Positions 44,683-53,157 of a DNA stretch of 64,000 nucleotides are shown piece by piece (the stretch's first letter is position 1; the number at the start of each line of letters is the position of its first letter). The stretch is from Paludisphaera mucosa. GTDB taxonomy: Bacteria; Planctomycetota; Planctomycetia; Isosphaerales; Isosphaeraceae. The notes under the pieces were generated by a model. It ran no database searches, was not told the origin of the DNA, and was given only the letters and a program-made list of their open reading frames with translations. The position numbers and the translations under genes were made by a program. Location of the stretch: assembly GCF_029589435.1 (NCBI RefSeq), contig NZ_JARRAG010000002.1:1922001-1986000 (forward strand), in the 5' to 3' direction.

Positions 44683-44979
44683 TCACCCTCTCCGTCGCCG
44701 GCGTTTCGCACGGTCGAGCCGGCGGTCGAAGGCGATCAGCAGGGCGGCGGCGGGGAGCATGAGGATCAGCTCGGCGGCCAGCAGCCGGGGGCCGTTGCGG
44801 TCGATCCAGCGGGCGGCCCGGCGCGACGCCTCGGAAGGGGCGACGGGCCTCGACTCGTCCAGGGCGAATCCGCTCGCCAGGTAGGCCAGGGCCGTCAGCA
44901 CGAAGGCGACCGCCAGGGCCAGCAGGACCAGGTGGAACGGGTTCGCCAGGACGTCGCTCTTGCGGGCTCGCGAGGCCAT
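44683..44979 (-). CDS. Small two-helix membrane protein
   Basis: A 98-residue protein with two transmembrane helices (about residues 12-36, FHLVLLALAVAFVLTALAYLASGF, and about 66-84, LLAAELILMLPAAALLIAF) joined by a charged loop. The C-terminal tail is basic (RRLDRAKRRRRRG); its final codons overlap the edge of a palindromic repeat. It starts 14 bases after the NDP-kinase stop, so it is probably translated from the same transcript. No family is recognised; the function is unknown. Confidence 0.72.
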   Translation of the reverse strand: MASRARKSDVLANPFHLVLLALAVAFVLTALAYLASGFALDESRPVAPSEASRRAARWIDRNGPRLLAAELILMLPAAALLIAFDRRLDRAKRRRRRG

Positions 44980-44993
44980 CGGCGGGCGTCCGC

Positions 44994-45449
44994 TCAGGCC
45001 CCGTCGAAGACCCACTGCGAGCCGGCGATCGCGTACTCCACGACCTCCTCGGGCTTGAACCAGAGGGCCATCTCGCGAGCGGCCGATTCGGGGCTGTCGC
45101 TGCCGTGGATCAGGTTGTTCTGCTTGCTGCTGGAGAAGTCGCCGCGGATGGTGCCCGGGGCGGCGGCCGTGCCGTTGGTCGCGCCCAGCATGGAGCGCAC
45201 GACGGCGACGGCCTCGTTCCCCTCGAGCACGCCGACCACGACCGGTCCGCCGGTGATGAAGTCGATCAGGCCCTCGAAGAAGGGCTTGCCGGCGTGCTCG
45301 GCGTAATGCTTCTCGCCCAGGGCTCGGCCGACCTGCAGCAGTTTCAGGGCGGCGACCCGCAGCCCCTTGGACTCGAACCGGGCGAGGATCTCGCCCACCA
45401 GGCGGCGCTGGACGGCGTCCGGCTTGAAGATGATCAGGGTCTTCTGCAT
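44994..45449 (-). CDS. ndk: Nucleoside-diphosphate kinase
   Basis: A 151-residue enzyme with the full NDK pattern: TLIIFKPDAVQRRLVGEI at the N-terminus, LLQVGRALGEKHYAEHAGKPFF, RSMLGATNG, PGTIRGDF and the active-site NLIHGSDSPESA with the phospho-accepting His115. It exchanges phosphate between nucleoside di- and triphosphates in the cytoplasm. The ATG at 45449 gives the standard length; the upstream frame extension is not homologous. It ends 14 bases before the small membrane-protein gene and begins 96 bases after the JAMM peptidase gene. Confidence 0.98.
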   Translation of the reverse strand: MQKTLIIFKPDAVQRRLVGEILARFESKGLRVAALKLLQVGRALGEKHYAEHAGKPFFEGLIDFITGGPVVVGVLEGNEAVAVVRSMLGATNGTAAAPGTIRGDFSSSKQNNLIHGSDSPESAAREMALWFKPEEVVEYAIAGSQWVFDGA

Positions 45450-45545
45450 GAGAGGAAGCTCGCGGCGCGGCGTGCGCCGTTTCATGGGGGGGGACAAGAG
45501 GGTGTGCATCGGGCCGATCGGTCACCGAAACGGCTGGGAGGTAGT

Positions 45546-46016
45546 TTATTCGCCGGCCGGCGGGTCGTGCAACGTCCCGTCGGCGATCACCCAGGGGATC
45601 TCCCGGAAGTCGTCGCGGCCGAGCCGCCAGGCGCGGACGTCGGGCGGGTCGTTCAGCAGCGAGACGATGATGCGGGGGACGGCCCCGTAGTGGTTCTCGT
45701 CCAGGTCGGTCCGGCTGGGGATCGCCTCCCAGCGGGGGTGGGAGTGGTAGATGGCCAGGATCTCGGCGTCGCGGCGGCGGAGGTCGACGACGGCCTCGAT
45801 CAGGTCGCGGGGGTCGGCGTCGTAGCGGGTCTCGGCCGACCCGGCCGCGTTGCGCAGGGGGTGGAACGAGGAGACCCGCGGCGGTACGCCCCCGAGCAGG
45901 CCGCAGCACTCCCGGGGCGACTCGCGGAGGCAATGGTCGACCATCGCCGCGACGACCTCCGCGGGGATCGCCAGCGGGCCGGCGAAGCCCTCGGGGTCGA
46001 ACGGCGGTCGGGCCAC
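45546..46016 (-). CDS. JAMM/MPN+ metallopeptidase (Mec-like)
   Basis: A 156-residue single-domain Mov34/MPN/PAD-1 peptidase. The zinc-site signature is complete: Glu36 in RECCGLLGG, then HSHPRWEAIPSRTD with His91, His93, Ser101 and Asp104 (H-x-H-x7-S-x2-D). In actinobacteria the same family protein, Mec, sits with cysteine synthase CysM and the sulfur-carrier CysO and cuts newly made cysteine from the CysO C-terminus. Here the gene starts only 4 bases after the cysteine synthase gene, strongly suggesting a related role, but no ubiquitin-like CysO/ThiS gene is beside it. A general deubiquitinase-like role on another carrier is the alternative. Confidence 0.9.
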   Translation of the reverse strand: MARPPFDPEGFAGPLAIPAEVVAAMVDHCLRESPRECCGLLGGVPPRVSSFHPLRNAAGSAETRYDADPRDLIEAVVDLRRRDAEILAIYHSHPRWEAIPSRTDLDENHYGAVPRIIVSLLNDPPDVRAWRLGRDDFREIPWVIADGTLHDPPAGE

Positions 46017-46020
46017 GGGC

Positions 46021-46995
46021 TCAGGCCTCGGGGAAGAGCGGCGTCGACAGGTAGCGCTCGCCGAGGTCGGGCAGGAGGACGACGATCAGCTTGCCGGCGT
46101 ACTCGGGCTTCTTGGCCAGCGCGACCGCCCCGAACGCCGCCGCCCCGCACGAGATGCCGCAGAGCATCCCCTCCTCGCGGGCGAGCCGCCGGGTGGTCTC
46201 GAAGGCGTCCTCGTCGCGGACGCCGATGACGTCGTCGAGGATCCCCACGTCGAGCACGTCGGGGATGAACCCGGCGCCGATCCCCTGGATCTTGTGCTGG
46301 CTGGGCCGCAGCGGGTCGTGCCGGCGGAACTGGCTGATGACCGGCGAGTTGGCCGGCTCGACGCCGATGATCTTCACGCTCGGCTTCAGCTTCTTGAGCA
46401 CCTGGCCGACGCCCGTGACCGTGCCGCCCGTCCCCACGCCGGCCACGAAGACGTCGACGGCGCCCTCGGTGTCCTGCCAGATCTCCTGGGCGGTGGTGCG
46501 GCGGTGGATCTCCGGGTTGGCGGGGTTCTTGAACTGCTGGGGCATGAAGGCCTTGGGGAGGCTCTTGAGCAATTCCTCGGCCTTCCGGACGGCGCCGGGC
46601 ATCCCCTCGGAGGCCGGGGTCAGCACGATCTCGGCCCCGAACGCCTTGATCAGCCGCCGCCGCTCCAGGCTCATGCTCTCGGGCATCGTCACCATCAGGC
46701 GGTAGCCCCGCGACGCGCAGGTGAACGCCAGGGCGATGCCGGTGTTGCCGCTGGTCGGCTCGACGATCACGGTGTCGGGGTCGATCAGGCCCTCGGACTC
46801 GGCCGCGTCGATCATCGCGACCCCGATCCGGTCCTTGACCGACCAGAGCGGGTTGAAGTTCTCGAGCTTGGCGACCACGGTGGCCTTCGCGCCGTCGACG
46901 ACCCGACGCAGCCGCACCAGCGGCGTGCCGCCGATGGTCTGGGTGATGTCGTCGTAGATCCGTCCGTGCGACCTGACCTGCTCCCCGGCTTTCAT
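46021..46995 (-). CDS. Cysteine synthase (O-acetylserine or O-phosphoserine sulfhydrylase)
   Basis: A 324-residue PLP enzyme of the beta family. The PLP lysine is Lys54 in [11 protein letters not shown], the substrate loop is PTSGNTG (80-86), and the phosphate-binding loop is [11 protein letters not shown]-terminal GISCGAA and [12 protein letters not shown] complete the CysK/CysM pattern. It makes cysteine from an activated serine and sulfide or a thiocarboxylated carrier. Sequence alone does not decide between acetyl- and phospho-serine. The JAMM peptidase gene 4 bases downstream favours the carrier-dependent CysM type. The ATG at 46995 fits the family length; a promoter candidate lies about 100 bases upstream. 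Confidence 0.95.
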   Translation of the reverse strand: MKAGEQVRSHGRIYDDITQTIGGTPLVRLRRVVDGAKATVVAKLENFNPLWSVKDRIGVAMIDAAESEGLIDPDTVIVEPTSGNTGIALAFTCASRGYRLMVTMPESMSLERRRLIKAFGAEIVLTPASEGMPGAVRKAEELLKSLPKAFMPQQFKNPANPEIHRRTTAQEIWQDTEGAVDVFVAGVGTGGTVTGVGQVLKKLKPSVKIIGVEPANSPVISQFRRHDPLRPSQHKIQGIGAGFIPDVLDVGILDDVIGVRDEDAFETTRRLAREEGMLCGISCGAAAFGAVALAKKPEYAGKLIVVLLPDLGERYLSTPLFPEA

Positions 46996-47096
46996 ATCAC
47001 GTCCCCTTCGACGCCCCGCACTGCGATCCCGATACCCCGAGAAGATCGGCTGCGACGCGTCGCTCGATTCACACCGCCACCCGCGAAATTTCGATC

Positions 47097-47126
47097 ATCA
47101 TAGTAGACAATCTCGCGGCAGCACAA
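47097..47126 (-). promoter_or_regulatory. Candidate promoter for cysteine synthase / JAMM pair
   Basis: TTGTGC (complement of 47121-47126), an 18-base spacer and TATGAT (complement of 47097-47102), in the AT-rich gap upstream of the cysteine synthase gene. Confidence 0.4.
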
Positions 47127-47181
47127 GGCTACGGGTCTTCGTGGCGGTCGGGCCGACTTTTCGGGGCGGCCGACGAGGTTT

Positions 47182-48864
47182 TCAAACGGCCTTCGTCGGC
47201 GCAACGTGGGGGTCGGGCTCGATCTCGGGCATCTCGGCGAAGCGGGCGAGGACCAGGACGGCGGCCGCCATCGCCAGGTACGCGGCGGACCAGTAATAGG
47301 GCGTCTGGTGCGCCGAGGCCTCGGCCCGGCCCAGGGCCTTCAGCTCGGCGACGACGGCGGCCGGCGGCATCACGGCTCCCGAGGGCAGGGGCGAGTGGAT
47401 CACGCCGAACCAGGCGAAGGCCGCCGCCAGCAGCAGCACGGCGACCGTGGCGCGGACCCGGCCGTCGATCAGGGTCGCCAGGCCCGAGCCCCAGAGCAGG
47501 CTCGTGACGATGAAGCCGCCCGAGAGCGTGGTGACCGAGCCGATCCAGTGCTGGACGTTCGACGGCAGTTGGTCGAACGGCCTGTCGACCAGCGGCAGGA
47601 CCTGGTTCACCGCCAGCAGCGCCAGGTACGCCAGCGCCGGCACGCACGCGAAGGCGACGGCCGGGAAGTGGCGGAACGGCGTGGCCTGGAACGACTGCGC
47701 GGTGATCTCCAGGCCGATGAAGATGAGGATCGGGAAGACGACCGCCTTGGGGAGCAGGAAGAAGATCCAGTCGAAGCAGCCCAGCACGCCGACGGCCCCG
47801 ATGAAGACCGCCGTCGCCAGGGTGTACGCCGCGCGGGCGCCCATGGCCTTGTACGCCGGGTGGCCGATGTAGGGCGTCGACTGGATCACCCCGCCGAGCC
47901 CGCCGCCGACGAGCGTCGCCAGGCCTTCGGCCGCGACGATCAGGCCGGTCGGGTACTCGTCGCCGACGGCCGCCGCGCTCTCGGTGCAGTCGACGCCGCC
48001 GATGATCGTCGCCAGGGCCAGCGGGATCGCCACCGGCAGGTAGCCCGCCGCCTCGCGCCAGTGGAGCTGGAACCAGGCCCACCAGCCGGCCATCGGGAAG
48101 GGGAGCGAGAACCGCAGCCAGCTCTCGGGCCGGCCCCCCTCGGCCCCCGGCCCCAGGTCCGCCAGGTACATCCCGTAGTAGATCGCGCACCCGACGCCCA
48201 CCGCGCAGACCATCCCCGGGGCGCGGTCGGGGAGCTTCCATCGGGCGGAGAGCGTCGCCAGGACCACGATCAGGGCCGCGAAGCCGGCCACCGGCTGGGC
48301 CGCGACGTCCAGCAGCGGGAGGAAGCTGATCAGCACCAGCGCGATCGCCGAGAGCGAGCCCAGCAGCCCGGCCCGGGGGACGACGCGGCGGATCCAGCCG
48401 CAGAACGGGGCGCAGGCCAGCTTGAACAGCCCCGACGCCAGCAGCATGGCGATCCCCAGGAACCAGGCGTGCTCGGCCGCCGCCGCGGCGTCGAGCCCCC
48501 TCCCCTTGGCGGCGACGAACGCCGGGCCCAGGATCAGGAAGACCGAGCCGAACGTGCTGGGCGTGTCCAGCCCCAGCGGCATCGCCGTGACGTCCGACCG
48601 ACCCGTCCGCCGCGCCAGCGCGAAGGCCATGACCGTGAAGATCAGGTCGCCGACCAGCACGCCGACGGCCGTCCCGGGGATCATCCGCGTGAGGATGAAA
48701 TCGCGCGGGAAGCCGAAGGCGACGACCAGCAGGCTGGTCATCAGGATCATGTCGCCGATGTTGTCGATCATCAGCCCGAAGAAGGCGTTGACGTCGCCCG
48801 TCCGGGCCCATTCGTACCTGTCGCGGTCGCGGAGTTTCGGTGCGGGTGCGGCGGCGATGCTCAC
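47182..48864 (-). CDS. NCS2/xanthine-uracil-type permease
   Basis: A 560-residue membrane protein with about 12-14 hydrophobic helices. The start is a GTG at 48864 with a GAGGGGA box upstream; the frame runs further upstream but is not homologous. Family marks are ALATIIGGVDCTESAAAVGDEYPT and IQSTPYIGHPAYKAMGARAAYTL in the middle, comparable with the substrate-binding helices of AzgA/NCS2 purine permeases. Nucleobase-cation symport is the usual role, but the substrate is not certain; sulfate and bicarbonate carriers share the fold. It is a stand-alone minus-strand gene between cysteine synthase and a kinase-TPR remnant. Confidence 0.82.
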   Translation of the reverse strand: MSIAAAPAPKLRDRDRYEWARTGDVNAFFGLMIDNIGDMILMTSLLVVAFGFPRDFILTRMIPGTAVGVLVGDLIFTVMAFALARRTGRSDVTAMPLGLDTPSTFGSVFLILGPAFVAAKGRGLDAAAAAEHAWFLGIAMLLASGLFKLACAPFCGWIRRVVPRAGLLGSLSAIALVLISFLPLLDVAAQPVAGFAALIVVLATLSARWKLPDRAPGMVCAVGVGCAIYYGMYLADLGPGAEGGRPESWLRFSLPFPMAGWWAWFQLHWREAAGYLPVAIPLALATIIGGVDCTESAAAVGDEYPTGLIVAAEGLATLVGGGLGGVIQSTPYIGHPAYKAMGARAAYTLATAVFIGAVGVLGCFDWIFFLLPKAVVFPILIFIGLEITAQSFQATPFRHFPAVAFACVPALAYLALLAVNQVLPLVDRPFDQLPSNVQHWIGSVTTLSGGFIVTSLLWGSGLATLIDGRVRATVAVLLLAAAFAWFGVIHSPLPSGAVMPPAAVVAELKALGRAEASAHQTPYYWSAAYLAMAAAVLVLARFAEMPEIEPDPHVAPTKAV

Positions 48865-48977
48865 GGCGGCGTCCCCTCGCGGGCTGTTGGGGCCGGAAGT
48901 TCGACCGGCGCGCGCCCGAACGATCCGGGGTTCGGCGGCGGGGAGAGGGGCCGGGCTCGTCTCGAAGAAACGCCAGT

Positions 48978-49990
48978 CTACCGCGATGCGGCGACGGCGT
49001 CTCGACCCGTCCGCCCTTTCCGCGCCTCGGCGATCTCTCGGAGGTCGTCGTCGATGATGACGGCCTCGGCCGTCCTCGGGGCCCAAAGCGGCCGGCGGCG
49101 GGCCATGGCGGCCTCGGCGGAGTCGTGGTCGCCCCCCTCGCGCTCGAAATCGCCGAGGCGTTCGAACGCCCTGTCGAGGATCCTCCGACAGCCGATGTCG
49201 TCGGGCGCGGCGGCGTGGAGGCCCTTCGAGGCGTCGATGGCATGGATCATCGCCTCGCGGGTTCGCGGACGCTCGGCGTGGTTCCTGAGCGCCTTCACGG
49301 TCTCGGTCCAGGACTCGCTCAGGGCAAGCAGGCGATGGGCGGGCGGCCCCCATTCCGGGGTCGCCCCGAGCGTCTCGCGGGCCTGTTCGCAGAGTTGCAG
49401 GCTACGCAGCCGATCGCCGCCGAGGCGATGGGCCCGGGCGGAGAGGACGAGGGCGTCGGCGAGTCGTACTCGGGACGCCACGGGCTGGTTCTTCTCTAGT
49501 TCACGCAAGCCCTCTTCGAAGGCCAACGTCGCTTCGACCAGGAGGTTGCGGCGGGCCGCTTCATCCTTCCCGGCGTCGACGCAGGGAAGGGTCAGCCACC
49601 TGTTTTCAGAGAGCAAACGCTCGCGGAACGAAAGCAGCCGGCCGCCGTCGATCGGGTGTCGTCCGTCGCGAGACTCGGCCGCGAGCCCCTCGGTCAGCCT
49701 GGGACCGAACACCGTCGAGTCCGTGTCGACGGACGCTCGCTCGCGTTCGATCTTCAGCAGGCGGGCGCAACGTCCCCAGACGCTCGCTTCGTTGCGAAAG
49801 GTGAGGCCGTCCTCACTTGCCGACCTGAGCCACTCCAAGCGGCCGATGCCGTCTCGGATCCGGCCCTCGGCTTCGGCGATCGACGCCTGCCGGATCGAGT
49901 GGTCGCGAGACGCCCGAGCCAGCTCCAGAATCGCTCCGACCAAGGATTGCGTCGCATCGTCTTCGTCCTCGCCCTGGGACGGCTGGAGCG
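48978..49990 (-). pseudogene. 5'-truncated TPR protein, perhaps the tail of a Ser/Thr kinase
   Basis: An open frame of about 335 codons that begins straight after a stop codon, without an ATG or ribosome-binding site near its 5' end; TTG at 49943 is the first possible start. The product is helical with TPR-like repeats (SRVRLADALVLSARAHRLGG, RSLQLCEQARETLGATPEWG, ACRRILDRAFERLGDFEREGG-like units). The style is that of the C-terminal TPR region of planctomycete serine/threonine kinases, the kinase domain being absent. It meets another 5'-truncated gene head to head at about 49990-50075, which suggests a rearrangement joint. It might still be expressed as a short protein. Confidence 0.5.
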
Positions 49991-50072
49991 GTCAGGCGGC
50001 GATGACCGCGAGCAGCGGCGGCGGGAGGCCGGAGGCGAGGGCCTTGAACACGGCCCCGACCCGCCCCGGCCG

Positions 50073-50675
50073 ATGCCCTGGAAATCGACCACGCCGGGGA
50101 TCGCCCGGCGGCGCGTCGACTTCGATAAGGGCGGCGGGTGGCAGTTCGGCGTCGCCCGGCTCAATCCCGACGGCAGCCCCGACGCCACGTTCGATACGGA
50201 CGGTCAGGCCACGGTCTCGTTCGTCGGGGCGAGCCACGCCTATGCGGTCGCCGTCGACAGCCTCGGTCGCATCATCGTCGCCGGTTCGGCCGCCACGACC
50301 GCCGGGTCGTCCTTTAGCACGGTCGACGATTTCGTGGTGGCTCGGCTCAACTCCGGGGGGCCGCTCGATATGACCTTCGGATCGGGCGGCCGGACCAACG
50401 TCGACTTCAGCGCCGGCGACCCCCGCTCCGACCACGCCTACGCCATGGCCATTCAGTCGGACGGCAGGATCGTCCTGGCGGGTGACTCGGTGCCGTCCCC
50501 CTCGGTGGCCCTGGGGAGCTTCGCCCTGGCGCGGCTGAACGTCGTCGCGCCTCCAACCGATGGCGGTGGTGGCGGCGGGACCGATCAGAACCCGGGAAAA
50601 GGCCCGAAGGGCCGCATCAACTTCTTCTACGGGCTCAACCGACGTCCGGTCACGAGGAGTCCCGCCCCGTTGTAG
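50073..50675 (+). pseudogene. Delta-60 repeat protein fragment, 5'-truncated
   Basis: About 200 codons from an ATG at 50073. Two to three delta-60 repeat units are clear: FGVARLNPDGSPDATFDTDG, then AVAVDSLGRIIVAGSA, VARLNSGGPLDMTFGSGG and AMAIQSDGRIVLAGDS, followed by a Gly-rich spacer and a short tail GRINFFYGLNRRP. Delta-60 proteins are large secreted proteins with a long tandem series of such units, a signal peptide and often a cell-surface motif; here the N-terminal part is missing and no signal peptide is present. It is therefore read as a remnant. Its 5' end abuts the truncated end of a divergent TPR remnant. Confidence 0.6.
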
Positions 50676-50775
50676 CCGGCCCCGGCGGCCGCGCCTGTCT
50701 CGGTCGCGGTCCGACGACCGACGTTCCGGATCCCTTTGCGCCGCCTGCCTCGGGCGTGATCGGGGCCCGGGCGTT

Positions 50776-51978
50776 TCAGTCGCCGTGGCGGACCCACTCC
50801 TCGGGGAATGTGGCGTGCATGATCGTGCTCTTGCGGTCGGCGCCCGAGGCCTTGCCGAGGTTGTACGTGTAGGTGAGGTGGATCGCGCCGTCGCGGGCCT
50901 GCATCATCGAGGGGTAGTGGAACGACGCGCGGGGCTCGTCCAGCTCCACGTGACGGGTGATGGGCCAGGTGGCGCCCTCGTCGTCGGAGAGCGACACGGC
51001 CAGCGAGTGGCGGCCCTTGGGGAGGTCGTTGTAGACCATGGCCCAGGCCCCGCTCGCCAGGCGGGTGGCCTCGATCCCCGCGCCGGGGTTCGGCAGGGCC
51101 GTGTCGGCGACCTCGGTCCAGGTGACGCCCTCGTCGGGGGACGTCGACATGCGGATCTTCTGGTGCGGGCCGTTGTCGCGGAAGTAGGCGACGAGCGTGC
51201 CGTCGTTCTTGCGGACGATGCTGGGCTGGATCGCGCCGAAGCCGTCGGTCACCTCGCCGGCCTTCCAGGTCTTCCCCTGATCGTCGCTGATCGCCATCAG
51301 CGAGAGCGAGAAGGTGTCGCAGTACAGCGGCAGCAGCCAGCGCCCCGAGGGGAGGGCGACCGCGCGGACGCGCGGCATCCAGCCCAGCCGCTGATACAAA
51401 AGGTCCGTCGACCGCTTCGAGAACGTCTCCAGTTCCTTCGCGTACTTCGACCGCTGCTCGTCGGTCAGCTTGGCGACCGAGTCGGCCACGGTCCTGGCGA
51501 ATCGGCCGGCGTCGGGCGTGATGTGCAGGACGTTCGACGCTTCCCAGCGGATCGGCCCCGGCGCGCCCTGCGAGGGGTCGGCGACGGCGTACTTGAGCAG
51601 GGCGCCCTCCCAGCGGTGGTCGAGGATCGTCGGCCAGAACATCCAGACCCGGCCGTCGGGCGCCGCGAACAGGGCGGGGTTGCAGTCGGGGTAGCCCGGC
51701 GTGTCGGCCGCCTGGAACTGGGGCGACCACGCGTCGGCGCCCTTCGCCAGCCAGGCCGCCTTGATCACGACGTCGTCCGACGTCCGCTCGCCGCTGCCGG
51801 AGTACCAGGCCGCGAGCAGGTCGCCGCGGGGCGTTTCGATCACGCATGACGCGTGGTTGTGCTTCGGCTCCTGCCCGAAGATCTCCCGCTTCACCAGCCC
51901 CGGCGGCGCGGCCGTCGCGGACGCGGCGAAGAGCCCCATGACCCAGATCCCTGCAAATGCCCTGGTCGATCGCGTCAT
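50776..51978 (-). CDS. Exported sialidase-like (BNR/Asp-box) protein
   Basis: A 400-residue protein with a signal peptide (FAGIWVMGLFAASATAAP). The body is a six-bladed propeller: Asp boxes are seen in SDDQGKTW, SPDEGVTW and SDDEGATW, together with the N-terminal CVIETPRGDLLAAWYSGSGE and MMQARDGAIHLTYTYNLGKA. This is the 'exo-alpha-sialidase' family of planctomycetes; the catalytic Arg triad and Tyr/Glu pair of real GH33 enzymes could not be verified, so sugar hydrolysis is possible but the glycan is unknown. The ATG at 51978 is taken for the signal peptide; a longer frame runs to 52059. It is monocistronic, with an unusual AT-rich upstream region. Confidence 0.87.
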   Translation of the reverse strand: MTRSTRAFAGIWVMGLFAASATAAPPGLVKREIFGQEPKHNHASCVIETPRGDLLAAWYSGSGERTSDDVVIKAAWLAKGADAWSPQFQAADTPGYPDCNPALFAAPDGRVWMFWPTILDHRWEGALLKYAVADPSQGAPGPIRWEASNVLHITPDAGRFARTVADSVAKLTDEQRSKYAKELETFSKRSTDLLYQRLGWMPRVRAVALPSGRWLLPLYCDTFSLSLMAISDDQGKTWKAGEVTDGFGAIQPSIVRKNDGTLVAYFRDNGPHQKIRMSTSPDEGVTWTEVADTALPNPGAGIEATRLASGAWAMVYNDLPKGRHSLAVSLSDDEGATWPITRHVELDEPRASFHYPSMMQARDGAIHLTYTYNLGKASGADRKSTIMHATFPEEWVRHGD

Positions 51979-52413
51979 CGTCGATGCGTCCCCGTTCGAG
52001 GCCGAGAGAGGCGGAGTGGCGGCGGCCCCGAGTCTAGCGCGTCGGCCCGGCCGGGGCAAGGATCGAGGGATCCGTCCTCGGCCTCGTCACTCGGTGTAGC
52101 AGCAGCCTCGAACTCGGAGATCCGGCGACGGCTTCGATTCGGGTCCGTTCGTCTCCCGCGGGTGATCGCGATTTCGACGCAAGATGTTGTCTTATAAAGG
52201 CTTGGTAAGAGTTCGGATTGGCTTCGTTGGCGGGAATTTTTTTTGTTTTCGCAGTTCCCCCGATGCCCTGCCCTCCTGAGAAACGACCAAGCCGGGCGCA
52301 CCGTCCCTTACCGTCATTGTGGTCCACGATGCGCGGATGGGGACCGATTTCGCGCCGGCGTTTCGCTCAGGGGCTGTTCCCAGGGGTCGGCCGGGTCCCC
52401 GGACGACGGCCTG

Positions 52414-52459
52414 CCCCCCCTCTGGAGGAAGGTAGCCCGAAGGGCCGGATGAGGGGGAG
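52414..52459 (+). repeat. Palindromic dispersed repeat, left arm of a REPIN-like pair
   Basis: CCCCCCTCTGGAGGAAGG followed by TAGCCCGAAGGGCCGGATGA and GGGGGAG. It resembles the copy at 44595-44639 and is inverted relative to the arm at 52521-52580. Confidence 0.7.
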
Positions 52460-52520
52460 ACGAGCACGGCGACCGTCGCCGTAACGTCCGGCCTGCCGGT
52501 GGGTTCCAACGGGGGCTCGC

Positions 52521-52580
52521 GCGGCCTCCCCCTCATCGGACCCCTGCGGGGGCTGCCTTCCCCCGCGAGGGGGGAAGGCG
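52521..52580 (-). repeat. Palindromic dispersed repeat, right arm of a REPIN-like pair
   Basis: Contains CCTCCCCCTCATCGGACCCC, then a GC-rich loop and CCTTCCCCCGCGAGGGGGGAAGG. Its reverse complement lines up with the 52414-52459 arm over GATGAGGGGGAG and the preceding AGCCC block. Together the two arms form an inverted pair spanning about 165 bases. Confidence 0.65.
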
Positions 52581-52619
52581 TGGGAACGGGACCGCTCTAC
52601 GGCCTTCAGGAACACTCTC

Positions 52620-53036
52620 TCAGCCCGACTCGCGCTCGGCGCGTCGCCAGTGGTCGACGACCTCGCCGCCGTGCTGTTCGGCCCACCGGTGCAGGCCGAC
52701 GAGGGCCGGCATGAGGGTCCGGCCGAGGTCCGTCAGCCTGTATTCGACGCGCGGGGGAACCTCGGCGAAAATGCGGCGGGCGACCAGGCCCGAGCGCTCC
52801 AGCTCGCGGAGGCGTTTGGTCAGCTCCTTCTGCGTGATCGGGGCCGTCTCGCGCTGGAGCTTGCGGAAGCGGATCGGGGCGTCGGCCCTGTGCAGCGCGA
52901 ACAGGATGTGGATCGTCCACTTGTGGGCGACCAGCTCCATCGCGAAGGCCGCGGGACAGGCCGTCGGCGCGGCGGCCTCCCCCGAGGGCGCGGTCTGCTC
53001 GGCCGGGGTCGGGCGGGGCGGGGTCGTCGGCGTCAT
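52620..53036 (-). CDS. HxlR-family transcriptional regulator
   Basis: A 138-residue winged-helix regulator. After a Pro/Thr-rich N-terminal stretch comes the HxlR core: CPAAFAMELVAHKWTIHILFAL, then FRKLQRETAPITQKELTKRLRELERSGLVARRIF and PPRVEYRLTDLGRTLMPAL. The Cys in CPAAF is the usual redox or electrophile sensor of this family. The ATG at 53036 is used; a TTG 33 bases upstream would start inside the operator-like repeat. It is divergent from the WrbA gene, the standard pairing in which a quinone or electrophile stress lifts repression of the quinone reductase (family knowledge). Confidence 0.93.
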   Translation of the reverse strand: MTPTTPPRPTPAEQTAPSGEAAAPTACPAAFAMELVAHKWTIHILFALHRADAPIRFRKLQRETAPITQKELTKRLRELERSGLVARRIFAEVPPRVEYRLTDLGRTLMPALVGLHRWAEQHGGEVVDHWRRAERESG

Positions 53037-53042
53037 GGGGTT

Positions 53043-53077
53043 GGTATCCGATCGGTGCCTACTTGCCAACGGATACC
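53043..53077. promoter_or_regulatory. Inverted repeat in HxlR/WrbA intergenic region (putative operator)
   Basis: GGTATCCG at 53043-53050 and CGGATACC at 53070-53077 form a perfect 8-bp inverted repeat with a 19-base spacer. It lies between the divergent regulator and wrbA genes and overlaps a TTGCCA (53063-53068) that may be the -35 box for wrbA. It is the obvious candidate for the HxlR dimer site. Confidence 0.62.
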
Positions 53078-53157
53078 GAAAGTCTAGTCTTAGGGGCGTC
53101 GCGGATGAACCCCCCGGCGGTCGGGGTCGCGTCTCGGGCCATCGCTAGGAGCTTCGC

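Larger units (their letters stand above)
51979..52619. other. Gene-free region with two inverted REP-like units and an AT-rich island
   Basis: 641 bases between the sialidase-like gene and the HxlR regulator gene, both on minus. It holds an AT-rich island (about 52180-52260) with a run of eight T at 52237-52244, and an inverted pair of palindromic repeats (52414-52459 and 52521-52580). No credible protein gene was found. Confidence 0.6.

Noticed and set aside
52226-52250. T8 run as an intrinsic terminator on the plus strand
   Set aside because: No stable hairpin immediately precedes the T run and no plus-strand gene ends there.
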